Origin: Anastrepha obliqua
Taxonomy: Eukaryota > Arthropoda > Insecta > Diptera > Tephritidae
Length of the DNA: 64,000 nucleotides
Reading direction: 5' to 3'
Assembly (NCBI RefSeq): GCF_027943255.1
Contig: NC_072895.1
Location: 70,062,001-70,126,000 of the forward strand
A program made the position numbers and the translations under genes. Positions 34,026 to 45,772 of the stretch are shown in pieces. The notes beneath the pieces were generated by a model. The model was not told the origin of the DNA and did no database searches. It saw only the letters and a list, made by a program, of their open reading frames with translations. Every line of letters starts with the position of its first letter. Positions within the stretch are counted from its first letter, which is position 1.

Positions 34026-35869
34026 CAAATATAAAACCTACAGTGGCCTTAAACTTTTTCGCAAGACTGCATTTCTCAGTTAGTCAAGAACAATGTGAAA
34101 GTGTGCGTGCGTGACGTGCGCTACTCCTCATCAGTAGCATATGCTGCAGACAGACACTGCTCCAGACAGACAGACATGCAACAATTGTTAGAAACACCCG
34201 CCTCCCCCCCCTTTCGTATTTGCTCTGCGCATTGCTGCATGCCGGGAATGTGTTGTCGCCGCCAAAGAGGCAATGGTACGTGACTCAAGTGATGTGGTTG
34301 CTGCTGCTGCTTTGCTACAATTTTAGTATGTTGCTGATTGTATATATTTTTGCAGTGCTTATTCAACAGGATGAAAAGCAACACTAATTTGATTTCCTTA
34401 AGCGGAAGCAACGTCCTTGAGCATTGGCTGGCTTTGATTCCTGTGTATGTGCATACATATATATGCCCATATATGGATGTATTTGTAACTAAAATAGAAA
34501 ATGTGTACAAATCGTATGTTGTTTTTGATATTTATGTTATTTTGTTGAATTTTCTGCATACTTTAGATGTCTTCTTCTTCTACCCTCTTCTCAACGAGTA
34601 TTGTAATATTTAAAATTTGATTTCCAAAGAGAAAACCGAGGCAATGGCTAGAATAAACTGCATCATTTGGCGAAGGAAATATGTGACAACTTTCAGTTAA
34701 GTTCTATTTCAGTATATTTTTCCGAAACGAATACGTATCCCTGATTTTAGCAAAGGTGTCATAATCAGAAAATTTTTTGTTTAGATACGTATGCAGAAAT
34801 TACCACAAGCTCATATTTTATGATATTTATGAAATATGCATGGCGATATTAATTAACTGTAGCTGCTTTCGATTCACTAACACCTTACTAGCTAAGTATA
34901 AATAAAAAAATTCCTCTTGAATCCAACGTTGTCTATGAATTAGCAGCACTGTTTTATTTTCGTGCAATAGCACTGCTCTTCAAAGCATTGCTCGTAAAGT
35001 ATGGAAAATATATAAGTAATAAATATATAATAAAAGAATATCCATATCGCTTATAAGCTAAGCAGCTATAAACAAAGCCGCTTGATCATCGCTAAACTGT
35101 TCTTGCTTTCACGTACACATTTTTTGCTTGGCGATCAACATAATTCTTTAACGAACAAAGAAATGGCAAATGGAAGGCCGCAAGTATCTCCTTATATGAA
35201 AATTTGGCCTTTCTTTTATTTAGAGAGCCATAAAAAATTGAAGACTTTGAAATACCTCTCAGGTGAATTCAAAATTTCTGACAGCCTAAGCACAGTGTAA
35301 AAAAAGTATTCTTATAATAAGCTTTCAGTCCTTTAGCAACTAAAATCTCTATAGTCCTAGTATTTGGATTCCTTTCAACCAAAGTGATTTTTGAGTTCAC
35401 ATAACAGCACAAAAGGATTGAGATAGATATAGTCATATGGCATACAAACATACTCAAAATGTTGTGTTATTATCGAATTAGCTTTGTCCCTCCGTTCGTG
35501 CGCACGAAAGCTCGAGGAAAAATTAATATATTTCAATAAAACTTGGTATGCTTATTACACTCATACCAAAGAAGGTTGGTATTGAATGGGCGAAATCGGT
35601 TGGCCACTACTATATAACGGTAAGAGCGTATACTTCATCCCCATTGGAATGATACCGTGAGCTATTTTATGATTCAATACTCTGCCTAAATCAGAGTGTT
35701 TCCACTAGCCACTAAAGACAAAGGCTGGCAATCGATTTCCTCAACTGCTGAGGCCTTTGTTGTCAAAGGAAGGCTCAAAAATATGCCATGGAATATTTAC
35801 ATTAGTAGCCGAGTAGATAAATGTGGGTTCCGTTTTCAGTACCGATCATGAAATGTAATGAAAAAATTT
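34026..35869. other. Unassigned sequence
   Basis: No exon supported. 34130-34260 is GC-richer with cagacagacagaca repeats. The minus-strand frame 34121-34510 and plus frame 34095-34283 look compositional. Confidence 0.45.
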
Positions 35870-36010
35870 GTAGTAACGGTTGCTCTTCAGCAAATAATGG
35901 CAAACTATAGCATGTACTACTGCTGCTTCCAAAAACCAACCCATAAAAAATTGCCTAGCGATCGTAGGCGGCATAAAACTGTAGATAATTCGTAGTACCA
36001 CAACTGGAGC
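35870..36010 (+). mobile_element. Very old SINE copy G
   Basis: The order of landmarks (gttgctcttcagcaaataatggcaaac, then cataaaaaattgcc, then ggcggcataaaactgtag) follows the plus-strand SINE body of copy C at low identity. The head is gone. Confidence 0.5.
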
Positions 36011-36054
36011 AGAAGCTCGATGAAACACTTAACAAAGCTTACACGCTCCAATTA

Positions 36055-37249
36055 TTGGGTAGTCGAAAAAGTCTTTTCGTATTTTGTCAATAGATGTCGT
36101 TAAAGTCATCTATCTCCAGTGCTACCAATCACATTGTGTCATATTATATGGTGTTTAACCAAAAAAAATTAAATTCGGAGAAGTTGAAAAAAAGTTATAG
36201 CTGCTCAAAAATGAGTGAAAATAATGAAGAAATTCGCTATATTTTGAAATTTTTGTATAAAAAAGGGAAAAATACCACGCACACCACCAAAGAAATTTGT
36301 GAAGTTTACGGAGACGATGCTGTATCAGTTCGTGTAGCACAATAATGGTTCGCTCGCTTCCGTTCTGGAAATTTCGATGTGAAAGATGCACCTCGCTGTG
36401 GTCGACCTATCGTTGAAAAAGGCACTAAACCTTCATCATCAAACGGTTTCGAACCGTTTAAAAAAGGCTGGTTACAAAAAGAAGCTCGATGTTTGGGTAC
36501 CACATGAATTGTCTGTGAAAAATTTAATGGACCGAATTAACATCTGCGATTCTTTGCTGAAACGAAATGAAATCGAACCATTTCTGAAGCGAATGGTAAC
36601 AAGAGACGAAAAGTGGATCAAACACGACAATAATATGCGAAAAAGATCATGGTGCAAGGGTGGTGAAGCTCAACAAATGATCGCAAAGCCAGGATTGACG
36701 CCTCGAAAGGTTATGCTGTGTGTTTGGTGGGATTGGAAAGGAATCATCCACTATGATCTGATCCAGCCTGCTCGAACGATTGATTCTACACTTTACTGTC
36801 GACAACTGATAAGATTGAAGCAAGCAATCGAAAAAAACGACCAGAACTGATCAGCAGAAAGGGCGTCGTCTTCCGTCAGGACAACGCTAGGCCATACACA
36901 TATTTGATGACTCGGCAAAAACTGGGAGAGCTTGGCTGGGAAGTTTTGATGCATCCACCATATAGTCCTGACCTTGCACCATCGGACTACCATTTGTTTC
37001 GGTCAATGCCGAGCTCCCTTAATGGAATAAAGTTGGCTTCAAGGGAAGCCTGTGAAAATTACTTGTCGCAGTTTTTCGCCGAGAAACCACAAAAGTTTTA
37101 CACTGATGGAATAATGTCTCTATAAGAAAAATGGCAACAAGTGGTCGACACAATGGTACATATTTGGTTTAATAAAGTTCATTATAAATATAAAAAAAAA
37201 TGAGTTGAAGTTTGATTAGAAATACGAAAAGACTTTTTCGACTACCCAA
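36055..37249 (+). mobile_element. mariner element, full length, both ends present
   Basis: Starts ttgggtagtcgaaaaagtct and ends with the complement of the same sequence (about 28 bp, near-perfect). TA is present on both sides (36053-36054 and 37250-37251). At 1195 bp it is close to full mariner length. The transposase is broken, so it is non-autonomous. Confidence 0.93.
36211..37190 (+). pseudogene. mariner transposase with two frameshifts and two nonsense codons
   Basis: Begins MSENNEEIRYILKFLYKKGK, then EICEVYGDDAVSVRVAQ, a stop at 36343, and WFARFRSGNFDVKDAPRCGR. After a frame change near 36420 the second frame has LDVWVPHELSVKNLMDR and VTRDEKWIKHD (first Asp). A single-base change near 36842 shifts frame again, giving VFRQDNARPYTYL (second Asp) and HPPYSPDLAPSDYHLF (third Asp, DD34D). 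A late stop at 37123 precedes EKWQQVVDTM. All three catalytic residues survive, so the decay is moderate. Confidence 0.9.
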
Positions 37250-37251
37250 TA

Positions 37252-38636
37252 TATATGTATTTAGGTAAAATATTTGACTTGTTTCTTTGCTTTCGCTGCA
37301 TTTTATGTATTTAGCTTTGAAATAGGAGCGGCTAGTTGAAGATTGCAGGGAATTAAAGTGAGCCTCGGTTTGATAAAGAATAAATTTTGTTATGAGAAGT
37401 TAACTGGTCATCAATCTCATTTTCTAGTTCATCTTCAGATGTTAGAGTTGGCCAGCGAGAGTTGCAGCTTCAGTATTGATATTTTATGCTTCTTCATCAT
37501 TTATGAAAACTTGATTACTTAAATTAAGACCGTTTTGGCGTCAACTTTAATTTGTGTATGAGCTTCATTAATAATGTTGGTGAACTGAGCAACTACCAAT
37601 AGTGAAAGCTCATCTTCTGCGGTGTAACCGTCCCATCTTCATTGGGAAGTTTGGCTTCTAAACATCAGCTGTCCCTAAACAATTTTTCACTATCTGTGGA
37701 CTCACTGGCTCCCACGCTTCGTAAATGAAATAAACAACATCTAACAAATTTATAGATTTTGGCAGAGTTTATAAGTTTATGAGAGAATTAAAATATCTTT
37801 GGCGAGGAAAAAAAGTGACCGCGTGCTGTTATGGGAGGATTGTTCGCTCAGAAGAGAAAAGTTTTAAAATCCTCAAGGATTTTTGTCCTACTAGAAGAGA
37901 GTACACAGTATATATATGTACACTCGGAGGTTTGCCATTGCCTGACGAGGGGTCACTATTAGGACCATTTTTTTCTATCATATATACAAGTATATACATA
38001 TACACATATATCACGTTACTCTGTAGGACATTTCTCCATTATTTCATTAGGCAGTGGAGGATTGCAAGTGTCACGCTAGATTTACGTATAAAAGTATCAG
38101 GTAAATGGGGCGGCTCATTTAATTATAATCAATAATCTACAGTCAATAATCAATAATCGCTGTCAAAGTTCCATTAAACGTGCGGGTGTTATGAGGAGGG
38201 CTGAGATCTGGCTTAAAACGAAAGAAATATCCAGCTCTATCACGATTATCAATAATGGCCTCAGACATCCGTATCAACTATTACTTTGCTCCAGCATCTC
38301 TAGTTTCCCGTCTTTCTAAAAGGAATGACTCAGCTACATACAAACATATGTACATATGTATGTACGTCCGTTTCACTCAGTAATTTTTTTCTGTTCACAC
38401 CAACTCGAAATACGAATACTTATTAATATAATTTTCTTGCGTCTTGTTTTTTCTCCTACTTATAAGAATTTTCAAAATGTTACAAATTTATTCCGACTAA
38501 AGTATGTATGTAAGCATATATGCATATGTATGTATGTGATTATGTACATATAGCTACGCATGTTGGCGCATAATGATGTTTCAATTTAGTATAGCTCTAT
38601 GTACGGTCCAACAAAAACATAGAAGAAAAAGAATAT
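37252..38636. other. Unassigned sequence
   Basis: No exon recognised apart from a short SINE piece. ACATATGTATGTAC simple sequence occurs at 38340-38370. Confidence 0.45.
37915..37978 (-). mobile_element. Short SINE fragment, copy F
   Basis: About 60 bp, cactcggaggtttgccattgcc followed by gaggggtcactattaggacc, matches the centre of the SINE body; both ends are missing. Confidence 0.65.
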
Positions 38637-38639
38637 ATG

Positions 38640-40310
38640 TATGTGTGTATATTTGCTATAATACTCGTATTGGGAGCTCACTATAAAGTCAGTAAGTCTG
38701 CGCTATTAAAGGTCGGTGGGAGCGAGGAGGAAAGGAAATCCCAAGTCATGCAACTGCAACTAAATGCCGCAATAAAGAGTTGCCAAGGGCATACGTGCGT
38801 GCCACAGCGAGACACATAGTCATGCAACTGTAACAATAACAAGCAGTAAAGTTCAAATGGTTGTGACAAAAATAGCCACATCAACGACGTCATCAACGGC
38901 CCACACACTTAACCACACGCACATGTGCATTAATACGCGAAACGCATTTACTCTTGTTTTTTTTTTTGTTGTTGCTGTTTTTTTTTTTTTTTGTAATTGC
39001 ATTTTTCGCGCCAACGCAAAAAATTTCGCGACTAGTGAACGGCCAACCGGTCTAAAGGCCGGCCGGTCGGTCGGTTGTTTGGCCGGTTGACTTGTTTTGG
39101 CGCTGAATGACCGCGGATACTGTAGCAGCTGCGGTTGGTGCGTAAGGCTTTGACCAATGCCCGCTGCCAGCCGAACAGTCTATGAACTAGGAAACAAGCC
39201 AGGCAGCCAGCAGTCAGTCAGCCTACCTCAGTCATAAGGCGTTGCGCCATTCGCATTCGATTCTGATAATGAAGCTGAAATGCACACTTTTACATTTCCT
39301 CGTAAACAATTAAGGACCTACTGTGGCGATAGCGGCGACAGGCGGGTGCGCAGGCAATTGGTTGGGCATAAGTCGCAGCAAGATGACGATAACGTGCTGG
39401 CCAAGCAGCTTTCTTGGAAAATACCGAAAATTATTGCATTAATGCGAAGCATACAGCAGCAACACGCCAAGTTGGTATTGTTGGTGCACACGCACGCATC
39501 TACTTAGTCACCAACACCAACGCATTTGAGCACGCGCCAATGATTATACGTAGGCCATCCAGTAGACCATATAAACATAGCACCAGTCGGCTAGCTGGCT
39601 GGCTGGCTGGTTGGTTGGTTGATTGCATGGCTAGCTACATAGCTGGCTGGCTAGCTGACTGAGTCGTTGGCTGACGGATATGTGCTTATGTAAGTATGTC
39701 TGTAAGTACAACATTCAGCCCACATGCGTCTGTATTTACATGTACCTCTTCCCTCCTTACACGTTACTCGCCTTCCCCCCACCAAGTAGCCTGCTGGCTG
39801 AGCTATGTCCGTTGGTTGTCCGATGGCTATTCGCCTCCTCATTTCGACTGGATTGTGAACGCTTGGTTTATGGCATTCCAAAAATGTTACCGGCCGCCAA
39901 TGAGCGCACTTTTGCCGCACGTTGTTCCTATTTTTAACCTGGCTGTTTCAAGCGCATGCATACCTTCGCATGTACTGGCACATACTTGTTATGATTCAGA
40001 CTTTGGATTTTTGTTTTGCTTTTGCTTCAATATTTTACTGCTTTCGCGTCTCTTTCACTGGCTACGCTGCTGCCTTCAAAATGCTTTCGCAATGCCAAAG
40101 CGTGGTATTTGCTAAACAACACATGTATCTACATGCTTATGTTTGTTATATGCTCACACATCCATATTCGCTTGCGTCCGTTTTAATTTTTGTTGTAAAG
40201 CCAATATATATGATTGAGAATTTCAGCGAAATGTTGGAATTTTATTTTTACTGGTATTTTTCTTGCCGATATCGAACCAAAAATATTGAAAAAAAAATTA
40301 TCGTTGTGGG
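38640..40310. other. GC-richer, element-free block; candidate Fs 5' exon or promoter
   Basis: Complex sequence with CAA, GC and GGCCGG runs (39030-39240) and many rare-in-window CpGs. It is typical of fly promoters and long 5' UTRs and is free of transposon signatures. It lies about 5 kb upstream of the first Fs coding exon on the same strand. Overlapping open frames (39280-39507, 39696-40115 and others) show no domain and are probably compositional. Association with Fs is inference only. Confidence 0.35.
39585..39668. repeat. Imperfect CTGG/TTGG tandem repeats
   Basis: A run of ctggctggctggttggttgg, followed by a second patch agctggctggctagctgact after a short gap. Simple repeat inside the GC-richer block. 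Confidence 0.8.
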
Positions 40311-41216
40311 TTAATCGAAATATATAAATTTAGTAATTCTTTAATTACAAATTTTAACTAGGTATTGTAAACTTTGTCCATATGCAGATATATGGTTGTA
40401 CACGGATATGCTGAGTATGACGGGGCTTGGCCGTAAACTATGAATTAGATCCGTGTATCGAAATAACACAATAGCAGGTTGGAAAATACATATATGTAGA
40501 TGTATCTTATAAGCAAGAGGAAGCCTGGATTTTTCGATATCAATTTTCAATGTTATGCTTAGCGATATCAAATGTTTAATGAAGTTTTTTTGTGAATATA
40601 TACTTTTATTTTATTTCTTATTTAGTAAGCCAAAAATGTAGTTTTTATAACCTATGAAAGTTAATAATATGATTTTCTAAATTACTAAAAAAATTTGATT
40701 AATTAAAAATTTTGTATAGAGTTCTTTAAGGTGAAATATATTTGGTTATTCTGGCCGAACACCATCAGCAACGACGCACTGTAATACAAATGCAGAAAGT
40801 GGTGATGGAAAGGTCGCACGCTTAGAAAACCACCAGATAGCATCACGAGAAGGCACTGGACTGGAAACCGCAAAAGAGCAGAGATCGCGGTCGGCGGTCA
40901 CTTGGAAAGGGTCGATGTTGTGCGAACTAGCAAATACCGACATCGCATGGGACGGCAAAGTATGGAAAAGCAATAGCCCAGAATCATGTACGCTGCAAAT
41001 GTATTGTCGAATCCCTATGCTCCCGAGCGTATATAGATACTTTTTAAAAATAATTTTTTTGGCAAATTTCAAATTTTTGGGAACAAATTCTCTTTATCAT
41101 TTTTGGAAAACACCCCTTGGACTTAGATCGACTTTTGCAGACGGACGTAATATACGAAAATGAAAAAACACTTTTTCGTAAAAATATATTTTATACTAAA
41201 AAATGTTAAAGTTTTA
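40311..41216. other. Unassigned sequence
   Basis: 40750-41040 is GC-richer and open on both strands (minus 40746-41072; plus 40915-41163) but has no motif. It may be debris of an unrecognised repeat. Confidence 0.4.
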
Positions 41217-41364
41217 AGAAGAACCAAAGATATTTTACTTTAAAAAACTTTTTACTAACATTTTCTACATTGAATAAATTACAAAATTATAGAAGAACCA
41301 AAGATATTTTACTTTAAAAAACTTTTTACTAACATTTTCTACATTGAATAAATTACAAAATTAT
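41217..41364. repeat. Exact 74-bp tandem duplication
   Basis: Units 41217-41290 and 41291-41364, each from agaagaaccaaagatatttt to aattacaaaattat, are identical by eye. Zero divergence in non-coding DNA means a very recent event or an assembly duplication. Confidence 0.9.
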
Positions 41365-41969
41365 ACATTTTTTGTAATATTATTTTTTAATTTCTTATTA
41401 TACTCAAGCCTACAAATAAATCAATGTTGATAAAATCTACGAAGGTGCCCAAAATACTTGGACTACTTCACATGGAAATGCACAATTGCAAATTGATGTC
41501 AAGATCTCCAGATAAATGTTGCATATTCTAACTACGTAAGAACGAATGAAAGAAGATAACCTAATATCCGAGAATTTAGAGCTATTATGCCACACAAAAC
41601 CTAAGATGGAGTACAAAATAGATACAGCAGAGTTAGTAGAGCTATTGAATAAAAAATGGAAGTAAAAACTTACATCTATTCTTTTATCCGTTTAACATAT
41701 TGAAGAAGAACAGTAATAATAACAACGCCATAAGACGGTCGGAAAACATTATGAAGGTTGGGTTAGGCAGTGCTGGATGATGTGTAAAAAGATCTCACTT
41801 AGACCCATAGGGTCCATTGTGTTGCCAGTGCTATGTATCTTTGGTGAAAGTAATATGAAATTATTTCGTTATACTCAAAGAGATACGAGAGTTACAGCAC
41901 CAACGAACGAATGCATTGACATCTTATTCCAGCCTAAGAATATCATCTGAGCCTCTTATTTTAGGAGAT
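41365..41969. other. Unassigned AT-rich sequence
   Basis: Nothing recognised. Confidence 0.5.
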
Positions 41970-42645
41970 CTTTTTGAGCCAACTGCACATAGAAGAAATT
42001 GACAATTAAAAAACTGTTAACAATGACATTAATAAATAAATCAAACGGTGGAGGTCATAGAATATCACCTTGGTTATTATTGCATAAGTAAAATTTGAAC
42101 CAATGGAAGAAAATCCAGCGAGACTAATTAACACAATAAAATTTTACTAGAAACTTTATCTAGCGCTTTAGACAAATCTGTGTAAATACGAGTACAGTCG
42201 GGTTGGGCTCCATCGGCGATAATTATAAAATAATATTCACCAAAAGCAGCTAAGTTGGAAACTGTAGACCTACCACTGACAATTCCACTAAACATTTAGT
42301 AGCAAAGTACATATTTTCTTTAATAATTCTTTCAAAAAGTTTGTTCATAGCTTCGAAACCGACTTTAATTACCAAATTAATTACACAAAATTAGGATAAC
42401 AGTTGCAATAAAATCTCCTAAAGATAATGATTTATTAAAAATTATTTTGAGAGGAGTAACAATGGCCGGTGAAATTTTGAGAAAAAACACGGGAATCCTA
42501 TCGTCCCATTCGTGTGCACAGCAGCTTTTAAGCCCATGATTCCATTTTTGATTTCCAGAGAAGAAAGGTTTCAATGGGCGAAGGGTTGATAAGCTTGGCA
42601 AGAAGAAAACGAGTCAGCGTCGTCTCGAATGAAGTTCGATTTGAA
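41970..42645 (-). mobile_element. LINE reverse-transcriptase relic
   Basis: The minus frame 42377-42601 ends with RIPVFFLKISPAIVTPLKII and FNKSLSLGDFIATVILILC, the segment before RT motif 2 in Jockey/CR1-like LINEs. Decayed sequence of the same orientation continues to about 41990. The same clade gave the relics at 20-22 kb and 31.4 kb. Confidence 0.75.
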
Positions 42646-42944
42646 TAATTCCGCAAATAATTTAACTACTTCTGAACGAGGGGAGACGGATTTATCATTA
42701 AACTGAAACTGGGCGGAATGAGGCATATTTTCTGATATTTTGCAATGGTCGTATGTTCTGTTTTATATATCATTCCTTAGAATGATTGACTTAGTAACTA
42801 CTGAAACCAGTCAGTGAGAGATTTGACTCACTGACGGTAGATTAATTCGAGGAGCTTAGAGTAATTGATTTTTTTTATTACTAAGATTTATTTTAGTTTA
42901 TTTATTTATTATAGATTGATCGCTAGCATCAATATTATTAAAAG

Positions 42945-43281
42945 TAAATAAAAAATTGGTGAGTTGGTGCGTGATTACCATTTGGAATTCACAGAGAGAT
43001 CGTTGGTTCGAATCTCGGTGAAAGCAAATTTAATAAAAACATTTTTCTAATAGCGGTCGCTCCTCAGCAGGCAATGGCAAACCTCTGAGTGTATTTCTGC
43101 CATGAAAAAGCTCCTCATAAAAATATCTGCCCTTCGGAGTCGGCTTGAAACTGTAGGTCCCTCCATTTGTGGAACAACATCAACACGCACACCAAAAATA
43201 GGAAGAGGAGCTCGGCCAAGCATCTAACAGAAGTGTACGCACCAGTTATTTATTTTTTTTATTTTTTAAATAAAAAATTGG
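42945..43281 (+). mobile_element. tRNA-derived SINE, copy C, with 15-bp target duplications
   Basis: taaataaaaaattgg occurs at 42945-42959 and 43267-43281, so the insert is 42960-43266. It opens with gagttggtgcgtgattacca (A-box region), has an intact B box GGTTCGAATC at 43005-43014, and keeps the full body through ggagctcggccaagc to a T/A-rich tail. This is the clearest single copy for defining the family. Confidence 0.93.
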
Positions 43282-44690
43282 AATACACTTCTATTTGTTT
43301 CACCTCTATTCCATATGAAAAAATGTCCATTTAGAGTTGGTTTAGAGGGTGCTTATATTGTATATGTGAAAGAACTTATTAGCATATGAGGGCTCTCTCA
43401 AATAAAATAGGGCATTTTTGGTAAACTGCATTATAGTTCTAGGCTAGAACAGCATTTGCAATATTATCATAAAAATTCTCGGACAAAATGTTTTGATATT
43501 CGGTTTTTAAGAGAAGTGTTATATTCTTCTCCCCAAAACGTTCCTGTCTTCGATATTAGAATGGAATGTTGATGATAAATACATACATATATGGACTTCT
43601 GCTAAATTCCAATACTTTAGCATTAGCGGTTTGCAAAAAATAACTTTTACTTTTTTACGGGAGATACCTCGCCCCCTTTTCCAATGCCTACGCCCCAGAT
43701 ATATAGAGACAAATGTTTATACATCAGAGAAGACAAACTTATATTTGATAAACTTGGTGGCTATGGTATATTGGTACTGTAGATAAAATTACCGTTACAT
43801 GGAAAGTAAACAAGGGTTATGCTGCAAACAGTCACGTAAACGCTGTTACGATCAAACTAATGAGAACCCCATGTAAAGGAAAAATTACTTCCTTCCGTAT
43901 CGTAGATTTTATTGCAGGATTTTTAAAAATTCCTCTCAGGATTGCTCTCTTACCACACAGTGTTGCCAAACAGTACATTTCGAAATCATTTACAATGTTG
44001 CACTCTTTGCATCTGTTGGTTTTTGGCTTTGGTTTATTAAACAATGAAAAATTGTAACTGATAAGGCGGATGTGTGTAAAAGTATGTAAGCAAAAATATC
44101 AATGGCAACATTGTGTCGATACAACCAAACACAAGCACATACAAACCGATGTATTGTGTAAATATTTAACTAAAAGAACGCAGTTGTTTTCAACGGGATA
44201 AGTTGTGCTCAATTTTGTGTTCTCTAGGAGCTACAATACGTCGGTCAGTGTGCGCACTATTATGCCCGTGTTATACGGTGTTCAGATAGACGGACGGAGA
44301 AAAATACTGGTAGACATCACTAAATCTCTTCCTCACTTCATTCTAATAAATTTGGTTTATGAGATGTGGCTATTAAATAATTAGATTGATTCTGTGAAAC
44401 ATTTTAGTTCTATTTCATAAATTTTGCCTTTTATGACCTTCCATATACACCACCTCTATCCCTACAACGCTCCGTGCGAATCTTCTACTGTTCGAAATAA
44501 TGCTGAACGTTTTTTTCTGTCAGCTCCTTCAAAATATAGACCGATTTCTCTTTCACAACTTCAAATACCCTAAATCTTTCTCCTTTCAATGTAGATTTCA
44601 GCTTAGGATACTGCCAGAAAACGCATAGCGAAAGATCCGACCAATGCGGTGAATGGTATCATATAATCCTCTCAATACGGTTGACATGAA
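43282..44690. other. Sequence upstream of Fs exon 1; no exon recognised
   Basis: No supported coding sequence. The open frames 43832-44044 (minus) and 43860-44057 (plus) overlap each other and lack motifs. Any Fs 5' UTR sequence or promoter here cannot be placed from sequence alone. Confidence 0.4.
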
Positions 44691-44800
44691 ACTTTAAATG
44701 ATAGAGTCTCTGAGTGAATTGCTGCCTTGCCAAAACTTCTCATAAAACATTTATTGCTTGGAGGCGGTATAAAACTGTGGGACAAAATTACTACATAACC
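44640..44800 (+). mobile_element. Old SINE copy H just upstream of Fs exon 1
   Basis: Landmarks ctgagtgaattgctgcc, cttctcataaaacat, ggaggcggtataaaactgt occur in the order of SINE copy C, with low identity. It lies about 200 bp before the Fs start codon, so it may be in the Fs leader if transcription starts upstream. Confidence 0.5.
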
Positions 44801-44991
44801 AATCACTCTTAGTTAAATATTTTACTTTTCAGAATTTAATGCCGATTCTGCAAAGGCAATAGTAACATTTTCCTTTTTTATCACTTTACAGTGCAACAAC
44901 AAACAACAACCTTGAAATGTCCCTTCTCAAGCGGATCACGAAAAATACCCTATAAACTATCGAAAATCATATAAATTGAAAACAAGTGAAA

Positions 44992-45772
44992 ATGTGCAAA
45001 TATGCAGCAGTGATGAAATCAATTACAAACACAACAAATACAACGCATACACTGACATTTCTCAAATCGAATTACAAATACAAACGCAGATACTTCACGC
45101 AAATGCTCAATTCGAATGCAAACGAAATGCAGCATCCACAATTGAAGCTCACTGCAATTGAGGAATCAGAAAAGGAGGTGATGGTGGTCAATTGCATCGA
45201 TGCCAAAAATACATTAAATAATGCAATTAATCAAATAATCAACACTAATCGAATTACATATGAAATTAAATTAATTTTAAAATTCTTTATTTTGTTTGTC
45301 GGCAATCTACTGACGCAATCTTCTTGCCATACATGCAAACACAACCACAGCCACAGCCGCATTTGCGGTAATGTGGCGCTAACGCAAAGCTCTGAAGATG
45401 TCGTTGGAAACTTTGATGACACGAGCCATGAACAGCGAAATTATGATAAAGTGTCAACCAGGCGATGCCAAACAGCTACGCTCCATTATTGGCGACATCA
45501 GCAAAATCGGCTACAGCTGCAACAACAACAACAAATAGTAGATTTAGCGCGTAATCAAAGCAGACGTAACAGCAATCACGGCAGCCGTCGCTGCAATGAC
45601 AGCAATTGGCAAGATTTATCGCCGGTGGTCGCGCGGCTCTCAACAAAAGCAACAACAATTGTGCAACGACACGCATCATCAGCCGCCAGCAATGGACGCA
45701 TTAATGTGCTCTCAACACTGGCGGCAATATTATTTATGGCATTGGCATTCAACACGCCGCCTCTAGTGGATG
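44992..45772 (+). CDS. Fs: Follistatin, coding exon 1 (N-terminal extension and signal-like segment)
   Basis: The frame from ATG 44992 runs 260 codons plus one base to a GT donor (gtgagt at 45773), leaving a G that pairs with CC at the next exon to make GCC (Ala). The last residues, INVLSTLAAILFMALAFNTP (about 237-256), are hydrophobic and end in PPLVDA just before GACW, as expected for a signal peptide in front of the follistatin N-terminal domain. Unusually, some 236 residues precede it, including a second hydrophobic stretch LILKFFILFVGNLL (about 94-107) and a Gln run near residue 180. Start codon choice is uncertain; an in-frame downstream ATG could be used. The phase match to exon 2 is the main support. 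Confidence 0.75.

Noticed and set aside
39280..40314. Several overlapping plus-strand frames of 75-139 codons
   Set aside because: They overlap one another in different frames, show no domain, and lie in GC-richer simple sequence. I keep only the block as a possible UTR or promoter.
44976..45161. Alternative plus-strand frame starting at 44976
   Set aside because: It is out of phase with the splice donor at 45773 and closes after 61 codons; the frame from 44992 joins exon 2 in phase.
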